The notes under the pieces: generated by a model
The model's database searches: none
Seen by the model: the letters and a program-made list of their open reading frames with translations, nothing else
Told to the model about the DNA's origin: nothing
Shown: one piece after another, positions 35,909 through 44,860 of the stretch
How positions within the stretch are numbered: position 1 is the stretch's first letter
Layout of the letters: each line of letters starts with the position of its first letter
Translations under genes and position numbers: made by a program
Origin: Brevundimonas intermedia
Lineage (GTDB): Bacteria; Pseudomonadota; Alphaproteobacteria; Caulobacterales; Caulobacteraceae
DNA length: 64,000 nucleotides
Assembly: GCF_027922165.1 (NCBI RefSeq)
Contig: NZ_BSFD01000002.1
Coordinates: 230,874 to 294,873, forward strand
Direction of reading: 5' to 3'

Positions 35909-36370
35909 ATGGCCGAAACCCTGACCTTCACCCTGGACACCGGCGACGGCGAAGCCCGCGACGTGGTCATCAAGCTGCGCTCCGACCTGGCTCCCGGCCA
36001 CGTCGAACGCATCACCGAACTGGCCTCGGAAGGTTTCTATGACGGCGTCGTCTTCCACCGCGTGATCGCCGGCTTCATGGCCCAGGGCGGCGACCCGACC
36101 GGCACCGGCACCTCGGGCTCCAAGAAGCCGAACCTGAAGGCCGAGTTCTCGGCCGAGCCGCACAAGCGCGGCGTCTGCTCGATGGCCCGCACCTCGGACC
36201 CGAACAGCGCCAACTCGCAGTTCTTCATCTGCCTGGACGACGCGACCTTCCTGGACCGCCAGTACACGGTCTGGGGCGAAGTCGAATCCGGCATGGAACA
36301 CGTCGACGCCCTGCCGAAGGGCGAGCCGCCGCGCGCGCCGGGCAAGATCGTCAAAGCGACGGTCAACTAA
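35909..36370 (+). CDS. ppiB: Cyclophilin-type peptidyl-prolyl isomerase
   Basis: A protein of 153 residues. VVFHRVIAGFMAQGGD, GVCSMARTSDPNSANSQFFI and FLDRQYTVWGEV are the cyclophilin active-site blocks with the catalytic Arg in FHR. It has no signal peptide, so it is cytoplasmic. AGAGGA precedes the ATG at 35,909. It is divergent from rlmE. Confidence 0.95.
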   Translation: MAETLTFTLDTGDGEARDVVIKLRSDLAPGHVERITELASEGFYDGVVFHRVIAGFMAQGGDPTGTGTSGSKKPNLKAEFSAEPHKRGVCSMARTSDPNSANSQFFICLDDATFLDRQYTVWGEVESGMEHVDALPKGEPPRAPGKIVKATVN

Positions 36371-36439
36371 CTCAACAACCTTGACGTTTCTCGCAGATCG
36401 TGTCGGTTGCATATCGATACGATCCGCGGGGGACGTGGG

Positions 36440-37549
36440 GTGCGCATACTGCTGGTAATTGAGCCGTCAGGCGGCGGCTCCGGGCGTCATGTCATCGACC
36501 TGGCTCAAGGCCTGATCGACGGCGGCCACAGGGTGTCGCTGATCTATTCGCCCACCCGGGCCGAGCCGCGCTTCGAAGCCGAGGCCGCCGCCCTCCCCTT
36601 GCAACATCTCGAACGCCTGCCGCTGCACCGCGCCGTCGGCCCCTGGGATATCCCCGCCCTGATCGGCCTGCGCCGTTTGATCGCACGCCTTGGACCGTTC
36701 GACATCATCCATGGCCACAGCGCCAAGGCCGGCGCCCTTGCGCGACTGGCGGCGCCCCAGTCCGCCGCCCGGATTTACACCCCCCACGCCCTGGCCACGC
36801 AGAACCCGATGAAGGTCGGCGCGACGCCCTACGGCCTGGTCGAGACCCTTCTGGCGCGGTTGGCCAGCGAGGCTGTCATCGCCGTGTCGGACGAAGAGGC
36901 CCTTCATGCCGCCCGCCGGGGCTTTCCAATCGAACGTCTGCACACGATCCCCAATGGTCTGACGGCTTGCCAGTCTGCCGACCGTCTCGCCGCCCGCCGG
37001 ATCATGAGCCTGGCCGAAGACGCCTGGGTCGTCGGGTTCGTCGGCCGGCTCTGTCCCCAGAAGGATCCGGTCCGTTTCGCCCAGGCTCTCCGCCTGGCCC
37101 ACGCGCGCGATCCGCGCATCATCGGCGCCATGATCGGCGAAGGCCCGCTGTCCGATGATGCTCGCGCCGCCGGAGGGGAAGCGGTCCGTCTGTTGGGCGC
37201 CCTCGACGCCCGTCCGCTGATGGCCGGGTTCGATCTATTCGCCATGACCAGCCGCTACGAAGGCTTCTCCTACGCCATGGTTGAGGCGGCGGCGGCGGGA
37301 CTGCCAATTTTGACGACTGCCGTCGGCGGGGTCTCGACCTTGGCGCAGGCCGGCGCCCGCATCACCCCCCTGCCCCTTTGGGCGACGGCCCGACAATGGG
37401 CCGACGCCCTTGTCACGGCGTTCTCGCAGCCGACGCCGCCATCGGTCGCGCCCGGCCTTGTCGAACGCTTCTCTGCCGCGCGCATGACCGCCGACACAAT
37501 CGCCGTCTACCGGATGGCCCATGCGCGCCGCTGGGCCGCTCGTGGCTGA
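36440..37549 (+). CDS. GT4-family glycosyltransferase
   Basis: About 369 residues with a GT-B fold. The N-terminus (VRILLVIEPSGGGSGRHV) carries the Gly-rich acceptor loop; GFVGRLCPQKDP and the Glu of YEGFSYAMVEAAAAGLP mark the donor-binding half of GT4 enzymes. The GTG at 36,440 is my choice of start; a TTG at 36,407 is possible. It overlaps the next glycosyltransferase gene by 8 to 29 bases. It probably adds one sugar in the surface polysaccharide made by this locus. Confidence 0.88.
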   Translation: MRILLVIEPSGGGSGRHVIDLAQGLIDGGHRVSLIYSPTRAEPRFEAEAAALPLQHLERLPLHRAVGPWDIPALIGLRRLIARLGPFDIIHGHSAKAGALARLAAPQSAARIYTPHALATQNPMKVGATPYGLVETLLARLASEAVIAVSDEEALHAARRGFPIERLHTIPNGLTACQSADRLAARRIMSLAEDAWVVGFVGRLCPQKDPVRFAQALRLAHARDPRIIGAMIGEGPLSDDARAAGGEAVRLLGALDARPLMAGFDLFAMTSRYEGFSYAMVEAAAAGLPILTTAVGGVSTLAQAGARITPLPLWATARQWADALVTAFSQPTPPSVAPGLVERFSAARMTADTIAVYRMAHARRWAARG

Positions 37550-38630
37550 GCCGTCCGTCTTCATCAATGGCCGGTTCCTGACCCAGTCGCTCAGCGGCGT
37601 CCAGCGCTATGCGCGCGAGATAGTCCGCGCCCTGGACCGCAGGCCCGGCGCCGGCGCCCGCTATGTGCTGCTGACGCCCCAAGGCGCTGACGCCTCGGAC
37701 CTGGACCTGCAATCCATCCCCGTTCGTCCCGTCAGGGGCGGGCGCGGTCACCTTTGGGAGCAGACCGCCCTGGCCTGGGCCGCGCGCCATGGACAGCTGC
37801 TGTCCCTGGGCGGCGCGGGCCCGATCCTGCATCCGCGCCAGCGAGTCGTCATCCACGACGCCGCAGTCTTCCGCCACCCGGGCCATTTCCGCCGGGGCTA
37901 CGCCGCCTTTCACCGGGGGCTGGGGCGTCTCCTCGCGGCCCGCGCCGCGCTGACGACCGTCTCGAAATTTTCCCGCGACGAACTGGCGTCGGTGCTGAAC
38001 AGGCCCGCATCCTCAATTACAGTCGTCCCAAACGGCGCAGACCATCTGGCGCGCACCGCGCCCGACGATCGCGTCCGCTCAATGCTCGGCCTGTCGGGCC
38101 GCCCCTATTTCGTCGCCCTGGGCAATCTGGCGCCGAACAAGAACATCGCCGTCATGATCCGCGCCCTGCGCCGCCTGCCCGACCCAGACCTGCGGCTGGT
38201 CCTGATCGGCGCGAACGCTCCTGCCGTCTTCGACCGGTCCGCTCCGCCCCCCGATCCCCGCATCCACTTCGCCGGCCGACGCACCGACGCCGAGGTCGCA
38301 GCCCTGCTGCGCGGCGCCCGCGCCCTGATCTTCGCCAGCCTATATGAAGGCTTCGGCATCCCCCCGTTGGAGGCCTTCGCCCAGGATTGCCCCGTCATCG
38401 CCTCGAACATTCCAGCCGTGCGCGAGGTCTGCGGCGACGCCCCCGACTATTTCGATCCGCACGACGACGCCGCCCTGGCCGATTGCATGGCCAGGCTGTC
38501 GCGCACGGAATCGACCCCGCGCCGCCTACTCCAGGCCCGCGCCCGCTTGGCCTTCTATACCTGGGCCGGATCGGCGCGCCGGCTCGAGGCCCTGCTGGCC
38601 GAAGACCGCCTTGCCAACACCTCCCGATAG
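37521..38630 (+). CDS. GT4-family glycosyltransferase (mannosyltransferase-like)
   Basis: A protein of 369 residues, or 362 from the GTG at 37,542. SVFINGRFLTQSLSGVQRYA is the typical N-terminus of mannosyltransferase-like GT4 enzymes. YFVALGNLAPNKNI and YEGFGIPPLEAFAQ mark the donor site. The start overlaps the previous gene, suggesting coupling. The last 76 bases overlap the 3' end of the convergent glycosyltransferase gene. The sugar specificity is not readable. Confidence 0.88.
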   Translation: MRAAGPLVAEPSVFINGRFLTQSLSGVQRYAREIVRALDRRPGAGARYVLLTPQGADASDLDLQSIPVRPVRGGRGHLWEQTALAWAARHGQLLSLGGAGPILHPRQRVVIHDAAVFRHPGHFRRGYAAFHRGLGRLLAARAALTTVSKFSRDELASVLNRPASSITVVPNGADHLARTAPDDRVRSMLGLSGRPYFVALGNLAPNKNIAVMIRALRRLPDPDLRLVLIGANAPAVFDRSAPPPDPRIHFAGRRTDAEVAALLRGARALIFASLYEGFGIPPLEAFAQDCPVIASNIPAVREVCGDAPDYFDPHDDAALADCMARLSRTESTPRRLLQARARLAFYTWAGSARRLEALLAEDRLANTSR

Positions 38631-39772
38631 ACGGCGAGATGGGCCTGAACCACTGACGCCTCAGTCCAGATCGGATTGAAAGCCGGCCCCGGATTTCGCC
38701 ACAAGCCCGGCGCTTCAGTCACCGCCTGCAAGGCCCCCGCCAGCGCTCCCGCCTCACCGGGCGCCACCAGCTTCACTCGGCCTCCGCCCGCCGCCGCTTC
38801 CGGCAGGCCGCCTATGCGCGAGGCGATCACGCCCCGCCCCCGCATCAAGGCCTCGACCGCCACCCGCCCGAACGGCTCGGCCCAGATCGCCGGCGCCACG
38901 ACCACATCGACGCCGCCGTAGAACACTTCCGCCTCCACCTGCCCCAGCCAGTCTATCCGCGGATCAGGAAAGCCCCGACGCAGCCGCGCGACATAGTCCG
39001 CCTCCCCCCGCCCGGCGACCCTGAGCCGCCAGTCGCCGCCCAGTCTCGTCGTCGCCTTCAGCAGAACCTCGATCCCCTTCTCCGGCTCGATCCGCCCGAG
39101 GAAGCCGAAAGCCGGCGGCCCGTCCCTCGGCTGGTCGATGCCGCGCCCTTGGCCCGCAGCATTGCCGATAACGGTCGCAGGCGTGTCGCCAAAACAGCCG
39201 GCCGCCCGATGCCGCTCCAGCACCGCCCCGCTGATCCCCACCACATGATCCACCCCCGCCGTCGCCCGCCGTCGGGGTTCGCTCAAAAGCACGCAGTCCC
39301 CGCAGCGCTGCTCGCAAACGCGCCCCCGCCGAAACAGGGCCGCCCGACTGCACAGGGTCGAATAGTCCCTCAGACTCTGCACCAGAGGCAGCCCCGCCCG
39401 CCGCGCCGCCCGATGGACCGCCCCCGCAAACCCGGTCAGCACATGGGCGTGGATCAGGTCCGGCTGCTCCATTTGCGCCACCCGCGACACGGCCGGATCC
39501 ATCAAGGGACTGGCCGCCTCCAGTCCATGCCACAGGGCGCGCATCACGCCCGTGCGTCGTCGCCCGCCATAGGGCCAGTAGACATGCCGCAACGGCAGAC
39601 GATGGACCCGCACCCCGTCGCGCATTTCGACGCCTCCGCCGGTCTCCACCAGCGTCGCCGCCGACACCGTCACGCCGGCCGCGACCAGTCCCCGCGCCAG
39701 CTGTTCGACGCTGCGTTCCGCCCCGCCCACATCCTGCGGCGGGTACAGGCTGTTGACCAGCAGCACCCTCAT
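38555..39772 (-). CDS. GT4-family glycosyltransferase
   Basis: A protein of 405 residues. MRVLLVNSLYPPQDVGGAER is the classic GT4 start, and FGFLGRIEPEKGIEVLL with AEPFGRVAVEALMRGR is the donor half. A Cys cluster (CSRAALFRRGRVCEQRCGDC) in the middle is seen in several GT4 proteins and may bind a metal. The start overlaps the stop of the ligase-like gene by four bases. The final residues are low complexity (RRSSASRASSRR). Confidence 0.88.
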   Translation of the reverse strand: MRVLLVNSLYPPQDVGGAERSVEQLARGLVAAGVTVSAATLVETGGGVEMRDGVRVHRLPLRHVYWPYGGRRRTGVMRALWHGLEAASPLMDPAVSRVAQMEQPDLIHAHVLTGFAGAVHRAARRAGLPLVQSLRDYSTLCSRAALFRRGRVCEQRCGDCVLLSEPRRRATAGVDHVVGISGAVLERHRAAGCFGDTPATVIGNAAGQGRGIDQPRDGPPAFGFLGRIEPEKGIEVLLKATTRLGGDWRLRVAGRGEADYVARLRRGFPDPRIDWLGQVEAEVFYGGVDVVVAPAIWAEPFGRVAVEALMRGRGVIASRIGGLPEAAAGGGRVKLVAPGEAGALAGALQAVTEAPGLWRNPGPAFNPIWTEASVVQAHLAVYREVLARRSSASRASSRRADPAQV

Positions 39773-41010
39773 GGCGCGACCGGCCGGCGCCAGGCCAGGG
39801 CTGCGACCAGACAGATCAGAAAGACGAAGCCGGCCCCCTGGGCCAGATCCTCGCTGAACATCATCGTCAGCAAATAGACTGACAGGGGCGTAAAGGCGTC
39901 CAGCCGCGCCGCCGACCACAGGTGCAGAACAAGCGCCGCGACCGCCGCCAGAACCCCTACCGTTCGCCCCATGAACAGATAGCCGTTGTGGCTGACCGTC
40001 AGCGCCCGAAACGTCCCCAGTTCCTCCGCAGTGGACCACCCGACGCCGAGCGGCCGATCCGCCACGAAGTCCAGGGTGCGGGTCCAGGTTGCGATCCGCC
40101 CGCGCAGGTTCTCGTCGATCTGCTCCCGATCCAGACGCGCGGCCAGCCGGCTGACATCCACCTCGACCCGAGCCACTTGGATCGCAACCAGACCGCCGGC
40201 CAAAAGACAGACGGCCAACGACAGGCCCAGCGGATTGCCGGTCTCACGCCACCGACGTCCCACCGCCGCCCGCGCCAGCCAGGCCGCCCCCGCCGCGATC
40301 AATCCGCCCCGCGACAAGGTGCACAGGAACCCCACCACCGCCACGCCCGCCGCCGACAGCGCCACCGTCCGCCTTGACCACCGTCCGCTCAGGGCGGCGA
40401 AGGCGGCGGGAACGGCCAGGCCGATCATCCCCATGGCGGCGTTCGGATGCTCGGCGACGGTCGTGATCCGAACCTGGGCCACGACGGAGGTATAGGCTGC
40501 GCGCGGCGACGCCAGCCCCACGGCCTGAAGCCCGTCCCTTCCAACCAACGACAACAGCCCATAGGTCGCCAGATGACCGACCGCCCCCGCCAGAACGGCG
40601 GCGAAGAACAGTCGACGCCGCGCCGGATCCTCGGCGATCATGACCCCGACCGCCGGCGCGACCAGGATCGCCGCCAGCCAGCGAAACCAGAAGGCGACGT
40701 CCGAGACGTTCAACGTCTGCCCGATGCCGGAAACCTGGATCAGCATCGTCGCCAGCAGCATAAGGCCCGCCACCGGCCCCGCCGCCCGCGACGGACGCCC
40801 CATCCGCCGCCATTGAAGGACCGTCAGCGGCAGGGCGGCCGCCAGGGCCAGATCGCCCAGCCGCGGCGCACTGACCCAACCGGGAACCAGAAACACCGGC
40901 AGCGTCACCCCCGCGCCAAGCATCACCAGCACCCACGCCTCATAGGCCGCCCTGACGTCCGACAAGCGAACGCCCCGCCACTGCGCCGCGCGGACGATCA
41001 GCAGGCGCAA
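39769..41010 (-). CDS. O-antigen ligase/polymerase-like membrane protein
   Basis: A protein of 413 residues with about ten to twelve hydrophobic helices and a periplasmic loop (about residues 285-330) with GVGWSTAEELG followed by VSHNGYLFMG, the Wzy/WaaL-type pattern. It either polymerises repeat units or attaches glycan to an acceptor in the periplasm; which of the two is open. I choose the TTG at 41,010 because GGAGGT lies six bases before it; the next ATG would remove the first helix. It overlaps the GT2 gene by 13 bases. Confidence 0.82.
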   Translation of the reverse strand: MRLLIVRAAQWRGVRLSDVRAAYEAWVLVMLGAGVTLPVFLVPGWVSAPRLGDLALAAALPLTVLQWRRMGRPSRAAGPVAGLMLLATMLIQVSGIGQTLNVSDVAFWFRWLAAILVAPAVGVMIAEDPARRRLFFAAVLAGAVGHLATYGLLSLVGRDGLQAVGLASPRAAYTSVVAQVRITTVAEHPNAAMGMIGLAVPAAFAALSGRWSRRTVALSAAGVAVVGFLCTLSRGGLIAAGAAWLARAAVGRRWRETGNPLGLSLAVCLLAGGLVAIQVARVEVDVSRLAARLDREQIDENLRGRIATWTRTLDFVADRPLGVGWSTAEELGTFRALTVSHNGYLFMGRTVGVLAAVAALVLHLWSAARLDAFTPLSVYLLTMMFSEDLAQGAGFVFLICLVAALAWRRPVAP

Positions 41011-41918
41011 TACTCGACCTCCGGATCGAACCGGACCCCGTCCAGAACCCCGGCGACCAGCACCCCCGCCTTGCGCCACTGGCCCTTCGCCGCCAACCTC
41101 AGCGCGATCCGCCCCCGCGACGCCGCATAGCGCAGGGCCGATCCCGCCCCTTCATGGCGGCGCTTGGCCAGAATGACGTTGCGCGTCAGCAGCCGATGCA
41201 ACCGCTCGCGCCTTGGGTCGGTCTCGGTCTCCAGGCTCAGCCCGCCCGGCGCCGCCCGGACATGCTCGACCCGACTGGCCCCGACCAGAAACCCCGGCCG
41301 CTCCGCCGCCAGCCGCAGCGTATATTCGGTGTCGTCGCCCCAGATGAACATGGGCGCCAGCGGCAGGCCATATCTCTGCACCGCCGCCCGCGTGACCAGC
41401 AGGGAGACGAAGGTCGCCTGCCGCACAGGAGCCATCCCCCGCTCCAGCCGCTCGCCCCAGGCCGCATAGCCCAGGGGGTTGGTCCGTAGATCGATCTCGG
41501 CTGTATTGGTCAGCAGCCCATCGGGCGTCCGCACCGTCGAACACAGAAAGGCCGGCTCCACCCCCTCCGCCGCCAGTTCGGCCTCGGCCTGCAACAGTCG
41601 CTCCAAGGCGTCGGGCGCCGGCAGGACGTCGTCATCCATCAGCCACAGCCGCCCCGCTCCAACCTCCATCGCCGACCGTATCCCGGCGTTGAAGCCGCCC
41701 GCCCCGCCCGTATTGACCGACAACCTCAGCCGATCGATCCGCCCCGCCCACGCCAGGTCCAGCCATTCCGCCGTCCCGTCGTCGCTGGCGTTGTCCACCA
41801 CCAGGATCCGGTCGCAGGGCCGCGTCTGGGCGGACAGATGATTCAGGCACCGCTCCAGCAGTTCCCGCCGGTTCCAGGTCACCACCACCGCCCAGACTCT
41901 GAAAGAAGCCCCGCTCAC
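40998..41918 (-). CDS. GT2-family glycosyltransferase, galactofuranosyltransferase-like
   Basis: A protein of 306 residues with a GT-A fold. VVVTWNRRELL and LVVDNASDDGT bind the nucleotide sugar; LWLMDDDVLP is the metal-binding Asp-x-Asp motif; MFIWGDDTEYTLR is the acceptor-side block found in GlfT2-like enzymes. The next gene upstream makes UDP-galactofuranose, so a galactofuranose donor is a good inference. The start overlaps the glf stop by four bases. Confidence 0.88.
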   Translation of the reverse strand: MSGASFRVWAVVVTWNRRELLERCLNHLSAQTRPCDRILVVDNASDDGTAEWLDLAWAGRIDRLRLSVNTGGAGGFNAGIRSAMEVGAGRLWLMDDDVLPAPDALERLLQAEAELAAEGVEPAFLCSTVRTPDGLLTNTAEIDLRTNPLGYAAWGERLERGMAPVRQATFVSLLVTRAAVQRYGLPLAPMFIWGDDTEYTLRLAAERPGFLVGASRVEHVRAAPGGLSLETETDPRRERLHRLLTRNVILAKRRHEGAGSALRYAASRGRIALRLAAKGQWRKAGVLVAGVLDGVRFDPEVEYCAC

Positions 41919-43063
41919 GCCGCCGCCTTCAGGATCGCCGGCGCCAGGGCCTTCTCGACCAGGCTCAGTCCCCGCCCCACCGCCTGATCCATATTGTAGT
42001 AGCGGTAGTCGGCCAGCCGCCCGGCGAACCAGACCCGCCCCTCCAGCGTCCGCGCCATGGCGCGGTACAGATCGGCCAGCGCCTGCGAGGCTTCAGTCGG
42101 GATCGGATAAAAGGGCTCGGTCCGCCCCGGCTCATGCGGGATCGGATATTCGGTCAGCAGACAGGTGGTCTCGCCCCGCTCCCCCGTCAGATGGCGAAAG
42201 TCTGTGACACGGGTGAAGTCGAACTCGTTCGGATAGTTGACCGTCCCGACCGGCAGCCCCGCCTCAGCCGCCACGACCTGTCGCTCGAACCTCAGGCTGC
42301 GATACGGCAAGGCCCCGGCGACCCGGCCGAAATAATCGTCCAGCGCCCCGCAATAGACCATTCGGTCGAACCGCGACGGCGCGACCTCTGCCATGTCCGT
42401 GTTCAGCGAGACATGGATGTTCGGGTGATCCAGCATCCGCTGGAACAGGGCCGCATAGCCGTCGCGCGGCATGGCCTGATAGCGATCGGTGAAATACCGG
42501 TCGTCGCGGCTGACCGCCACCGGCACCCGGGCGGTCACGGACGGGTCCAGCGCCTCCGGCTCCATACCCCACTGTTTGCGGCTGTACGCGGCGAAAACCT
42601 TGTCGAAAACATAGTCGCCCAGGAACTTCAGGTCCGCATCCTCTCCGGCCTGCCGCAGATCCGCGATGGTCGGCCGCGCGCCGAAGCCGAAGGCGGCGAT
42701 CAATCGTTCCGACAGCCGTTCCGCCATCCCCGCCGGAAACAGCATCCGCATCGAATCCAGGTTGAACGGGATCGGGACCAGCTGTCCGTCCACATGGCCC
42801 CGCACCCGATGGAAATAGGGGCGCCACTCGGTGAACTGGCCCAGATGGTCGAAGATGCGCCGGCTGTTGGTGTGGAAGATGTGCGGCCCATAGGGATGGA
42901 CCGTCCGCCCGCTCTCGTCGCGCCGGTCATGAGCGTTGCCGCCGACATGGTCGCGCCGGTCGATGACCAGCACCCTCTGGTCCAGTCCGCGCGCCAGCCG
43001 TTCCGCCACCGTCGCCCCGGTGAAGCCCGCCCCGACGATCAGCCAGTCATACCGCCGGGACAT
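41915..43063 (-). CDS. glf: UDP-galactopyranose mutase
   Basis: A protein of 382 residues. WLIVGAGFTGATVAERLA binds FAD, and GGNAHD, GPHIFHTN and NYPNEFDFTRVTDFRH are family blocks. It converts UDP-galactopyranose to UDP-galactofuranose, so the surface glycan of this locus very likely contains galactofuranose. It overlaps the flippase gene by 17 bases and the GT2 gene by four. Confidence 0.95.
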   Translation of the reverse strand: MSRRYDWLIVGAGFTGATVAERLARGLDQRVLVIDRRDHVGGNAHDRRDESGRTVHPYGPHIFHTNSRRIFDHLGQFTEWRPYFHRVRGHVDGQLVPIPFNLDSMRMLFPAGMAERLSERLIAAFGFGARPTIADLRQAGEDADLKFLGDYVFDKVFAAYSRKQWGMEPEALDPSVTARVPVAVSRDDRYFTDRYQAMPRDGYAALFQRMLDHPNIHVSLNTDMAEVAPSRFDRMVYCGALDDYFGRVAGALPYRSLRFERQVVAAEAGLPVGTVNYPNEFDFTRVTDFRHLTGERGETTCLLTEYPIPHEPGRTEPFYPIPTEASQALADLYRAMARTLEGRVWFAGRLADYRYYNMDQAVGRGLSLVEKALAPAILKAAA

Positions 43064-44315
43064 GACGCCCCCTTGCGAACAGGAAACGCCAGTGAGGCCG
43101 CAGGCAGACCAGACAGGTCAGCACCACTACCGCCTCCCCGATCAGCCGCGCCCCGGCCATGCCCTCCGCGCCCCCTGCCGGCGCCAGCACCGCCGCCGGC
43201 CCCAGGGTGGCGACGCAGCCCACCCCAACCATCAAGGCGAACCGCCCATCCATCCGCAGCGCTGTCATCAGTTGCAGCCCCAGCACCTGGCTGGCCGCCA
43301 CCAGCGGCAGGATGAAGACGAGTGTCCTCAACGCCCCGACCGCGTCCTCGAACCCTTCCCCGACCAGCAACCGCACCAGCACCGGCGCCGCGATCCACAG
43401 CCCCGCCGCCAAGCCCAGAAACAGCCCCGGCGTCACGATCAGACTCCATCGCGCGGTGCGGAATGCGGTGGGCGCATCCTCGGCCAACAGGCCCGCGATC
43501 CTCGGCCCCACCAGTCCCGCCAGCGGCCGCATCAATGAGCTCGCGGCCCCCACGATCTTGTCGGCCACGGCATAGATCGCCGCCTGTCCCGGACCCGCCA
43601 GGGCCGCCACGACAAATCCCACCCCCCCGGTATAGGCCGTCACCGCCGCTCGACTGGCGAACAGGGCGCCGCCCTCGACCAGCCCGCGTCGGACAAACCC
43701 CCGCCTCGGCCATTCCAGCCGGACTCGGCGCAGCATCAGCCCCGCCCCGACGCCGACGCCCAACCAAAGACCCGCCGCCTGCACGGCCAGGGCTCCGGCC
43801 ACGCCCAGCCCCGGCGACAACATCACCACGACCGCCGCCGCCAGCGTCCCCCCGACCTCGGCCAGGGCCGCCGGCGCCGGGTCGCGCAGGCCTTGAAACA
43901 CCCAGACCAGGCTCGCCCCCTGCCCGACGCCCAGGGCGATCCCCGCCCCGACCACCGCCCAGTCGCCGTCCAGAACAGGATTGATCCACCCTAGCCATAG
44001 TCCCAGCCCGATCGCCGGCAGAACCAGCGCCGCCCGCAGCGCCAGCATCCGTCCAATGATCGACCCCGCTGCCTGTCGCGCCGCCGCGATATCGCGAGGC
44101 CCCGACAGCGACGCGCCATAGTCGACGACAACCGCCGCCATCGTCGCCAGGGACACGGCCGCCACATAGACGCCGAACCCCTCGACCCCGAACCGTCGCG
44201 TCAGCACCGGATAGAGCAGCAGGGGCGCCAGGAACCGCAGCCCATGGGCGCCATAGACCAGCCCGGCGTCGATCACGCCCCTGGCCGACAACAATGGCCG
44301 CCCGCCCCCGTCCAT
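43047..44315 (-). CDS. Polysaccharide flippase (Wzx/MATE-like)
   Basis: A protein of 422 residues with about twelve hydrophobic helices, without a signal peptide. YPVLTRRFGVEGFGVYVAAV in the first helices is the usual Wzx start. It should flip lipid-linked repeat units to the periplasm for the ligase/polymerase-like protein two genes downstream. The last residues (RGRHVPAV) overlap the start of glf. Confidence 0.88.
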   Translation of the reverse strand: MDGGGRPLLSARGVIDAGLVYGAHGLRFLAPLLLYPVLTRRFGVEGFGVYVAAVSLATMAAVVVDYGASLSGPRDIAAARQAAGSIIGRMLALRAALVLPAIGLGLWLGWINPVLDGDWAVVGAGIALGVGQGASLVWVFQGLRDPAPAALAEVGGTLAAAVVVMLSPGLGVAGALAVQAAGLWLGVGVGAGLMLRRVRLEWPRRGFVRRGLVEGGALFASRAAVTAYTGGVGFVVAALAGPGQAAIYAVADKIVGAASSLMRPLAGLVGPRIAGLLAEDAPTAFRTARWSLIVTPGLFLGLAAGLWIAAPVLVRLLVGEGFEDAVGALRTLVFILPLVAASQVLGLQLMTALRMDGRFALMVGVGCVATLGPAAVLAPAGGAEGMAGARLIGEAVVVLTCLVCLRPHWRFLFARGRHVPAV

Positions 44316-44386
44316 TATCGCCCCCGCGACAGCAACCTGTGCGAGCAGCTAATACACGTCGAAATCAGAACGACAAGGCGTGGCGC

Positions 44387-44845
44387 TCAGGCCGCCTCGT
44401 CCTTGCGCCCGTCGAAACGCACCGCCTGAAACTCGCGCCAGGTCTGGCGCATGCCTTCCACCGGCAGATTCGTCCCCAGCAAATCCAGCTGCTCCACCCA
44501 AACCGTCGCCAGTCGATCAACCGTTGACTGCCCCCAACCCGGCGGTTGCTGCAGCGCCCAATTCTGCACCGAACCCGCATTGAAGATCATCAGGAAGGCG
44601 CAGACGATGAACAGGGTCTGGCTGGTCCACCGCCGCGCCCGCGAGGCCTCCCCCTCCTCGTCCAACGGCGGCGCAGGCGGAAAGGCGAACCGGCCCAGAG
44701 CGACCAGGGCGTTCTCCCGCGTCGGCAAGTCATGGGCGTCGGCGGCGCCGATCCAATCGCTGGGCGGGTCCAGCGGCGGAAACGGCGACACCGGCGGGTG
44801 CGCCTGTGTCGGGAAGGGATCGACCGGGTCCTTGGGATCGCTCAT
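44387..44845 (-). CDS. Single-pass membrane protein of unknown function next to MBOAT gene
   Basis: A protein of 152 residues. A Pro-rich cytoplasmic N-terminus (about 70 residues) is followed by one helix (TLFIVCAFLMIFNAGSV) and a 55-residue periplasmic tail with many Trp and Gln. No family is recognised. It lies 15 bases after the MBOAT gene, in the same direction, so a role in the acylation machinery is likely but not shown. Confidence 0.65.
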   Translation of the reverse strand: MSDPKDPVDPFPTQAHPPVSPFPPLDPPSDWIGAADAHDLPTRENALVALGRFAFPPAPPLDEEGEASRARRWTSQTLFIVCAFLMIFNAGSVQNWALQQPPGWGQSTVDRLATVWVEQLDLLGTNLPVEGMRQTWREFQAVRFDGRKDEAA

Positions 44846-44860
44846 CGTCGGATCAACGCC

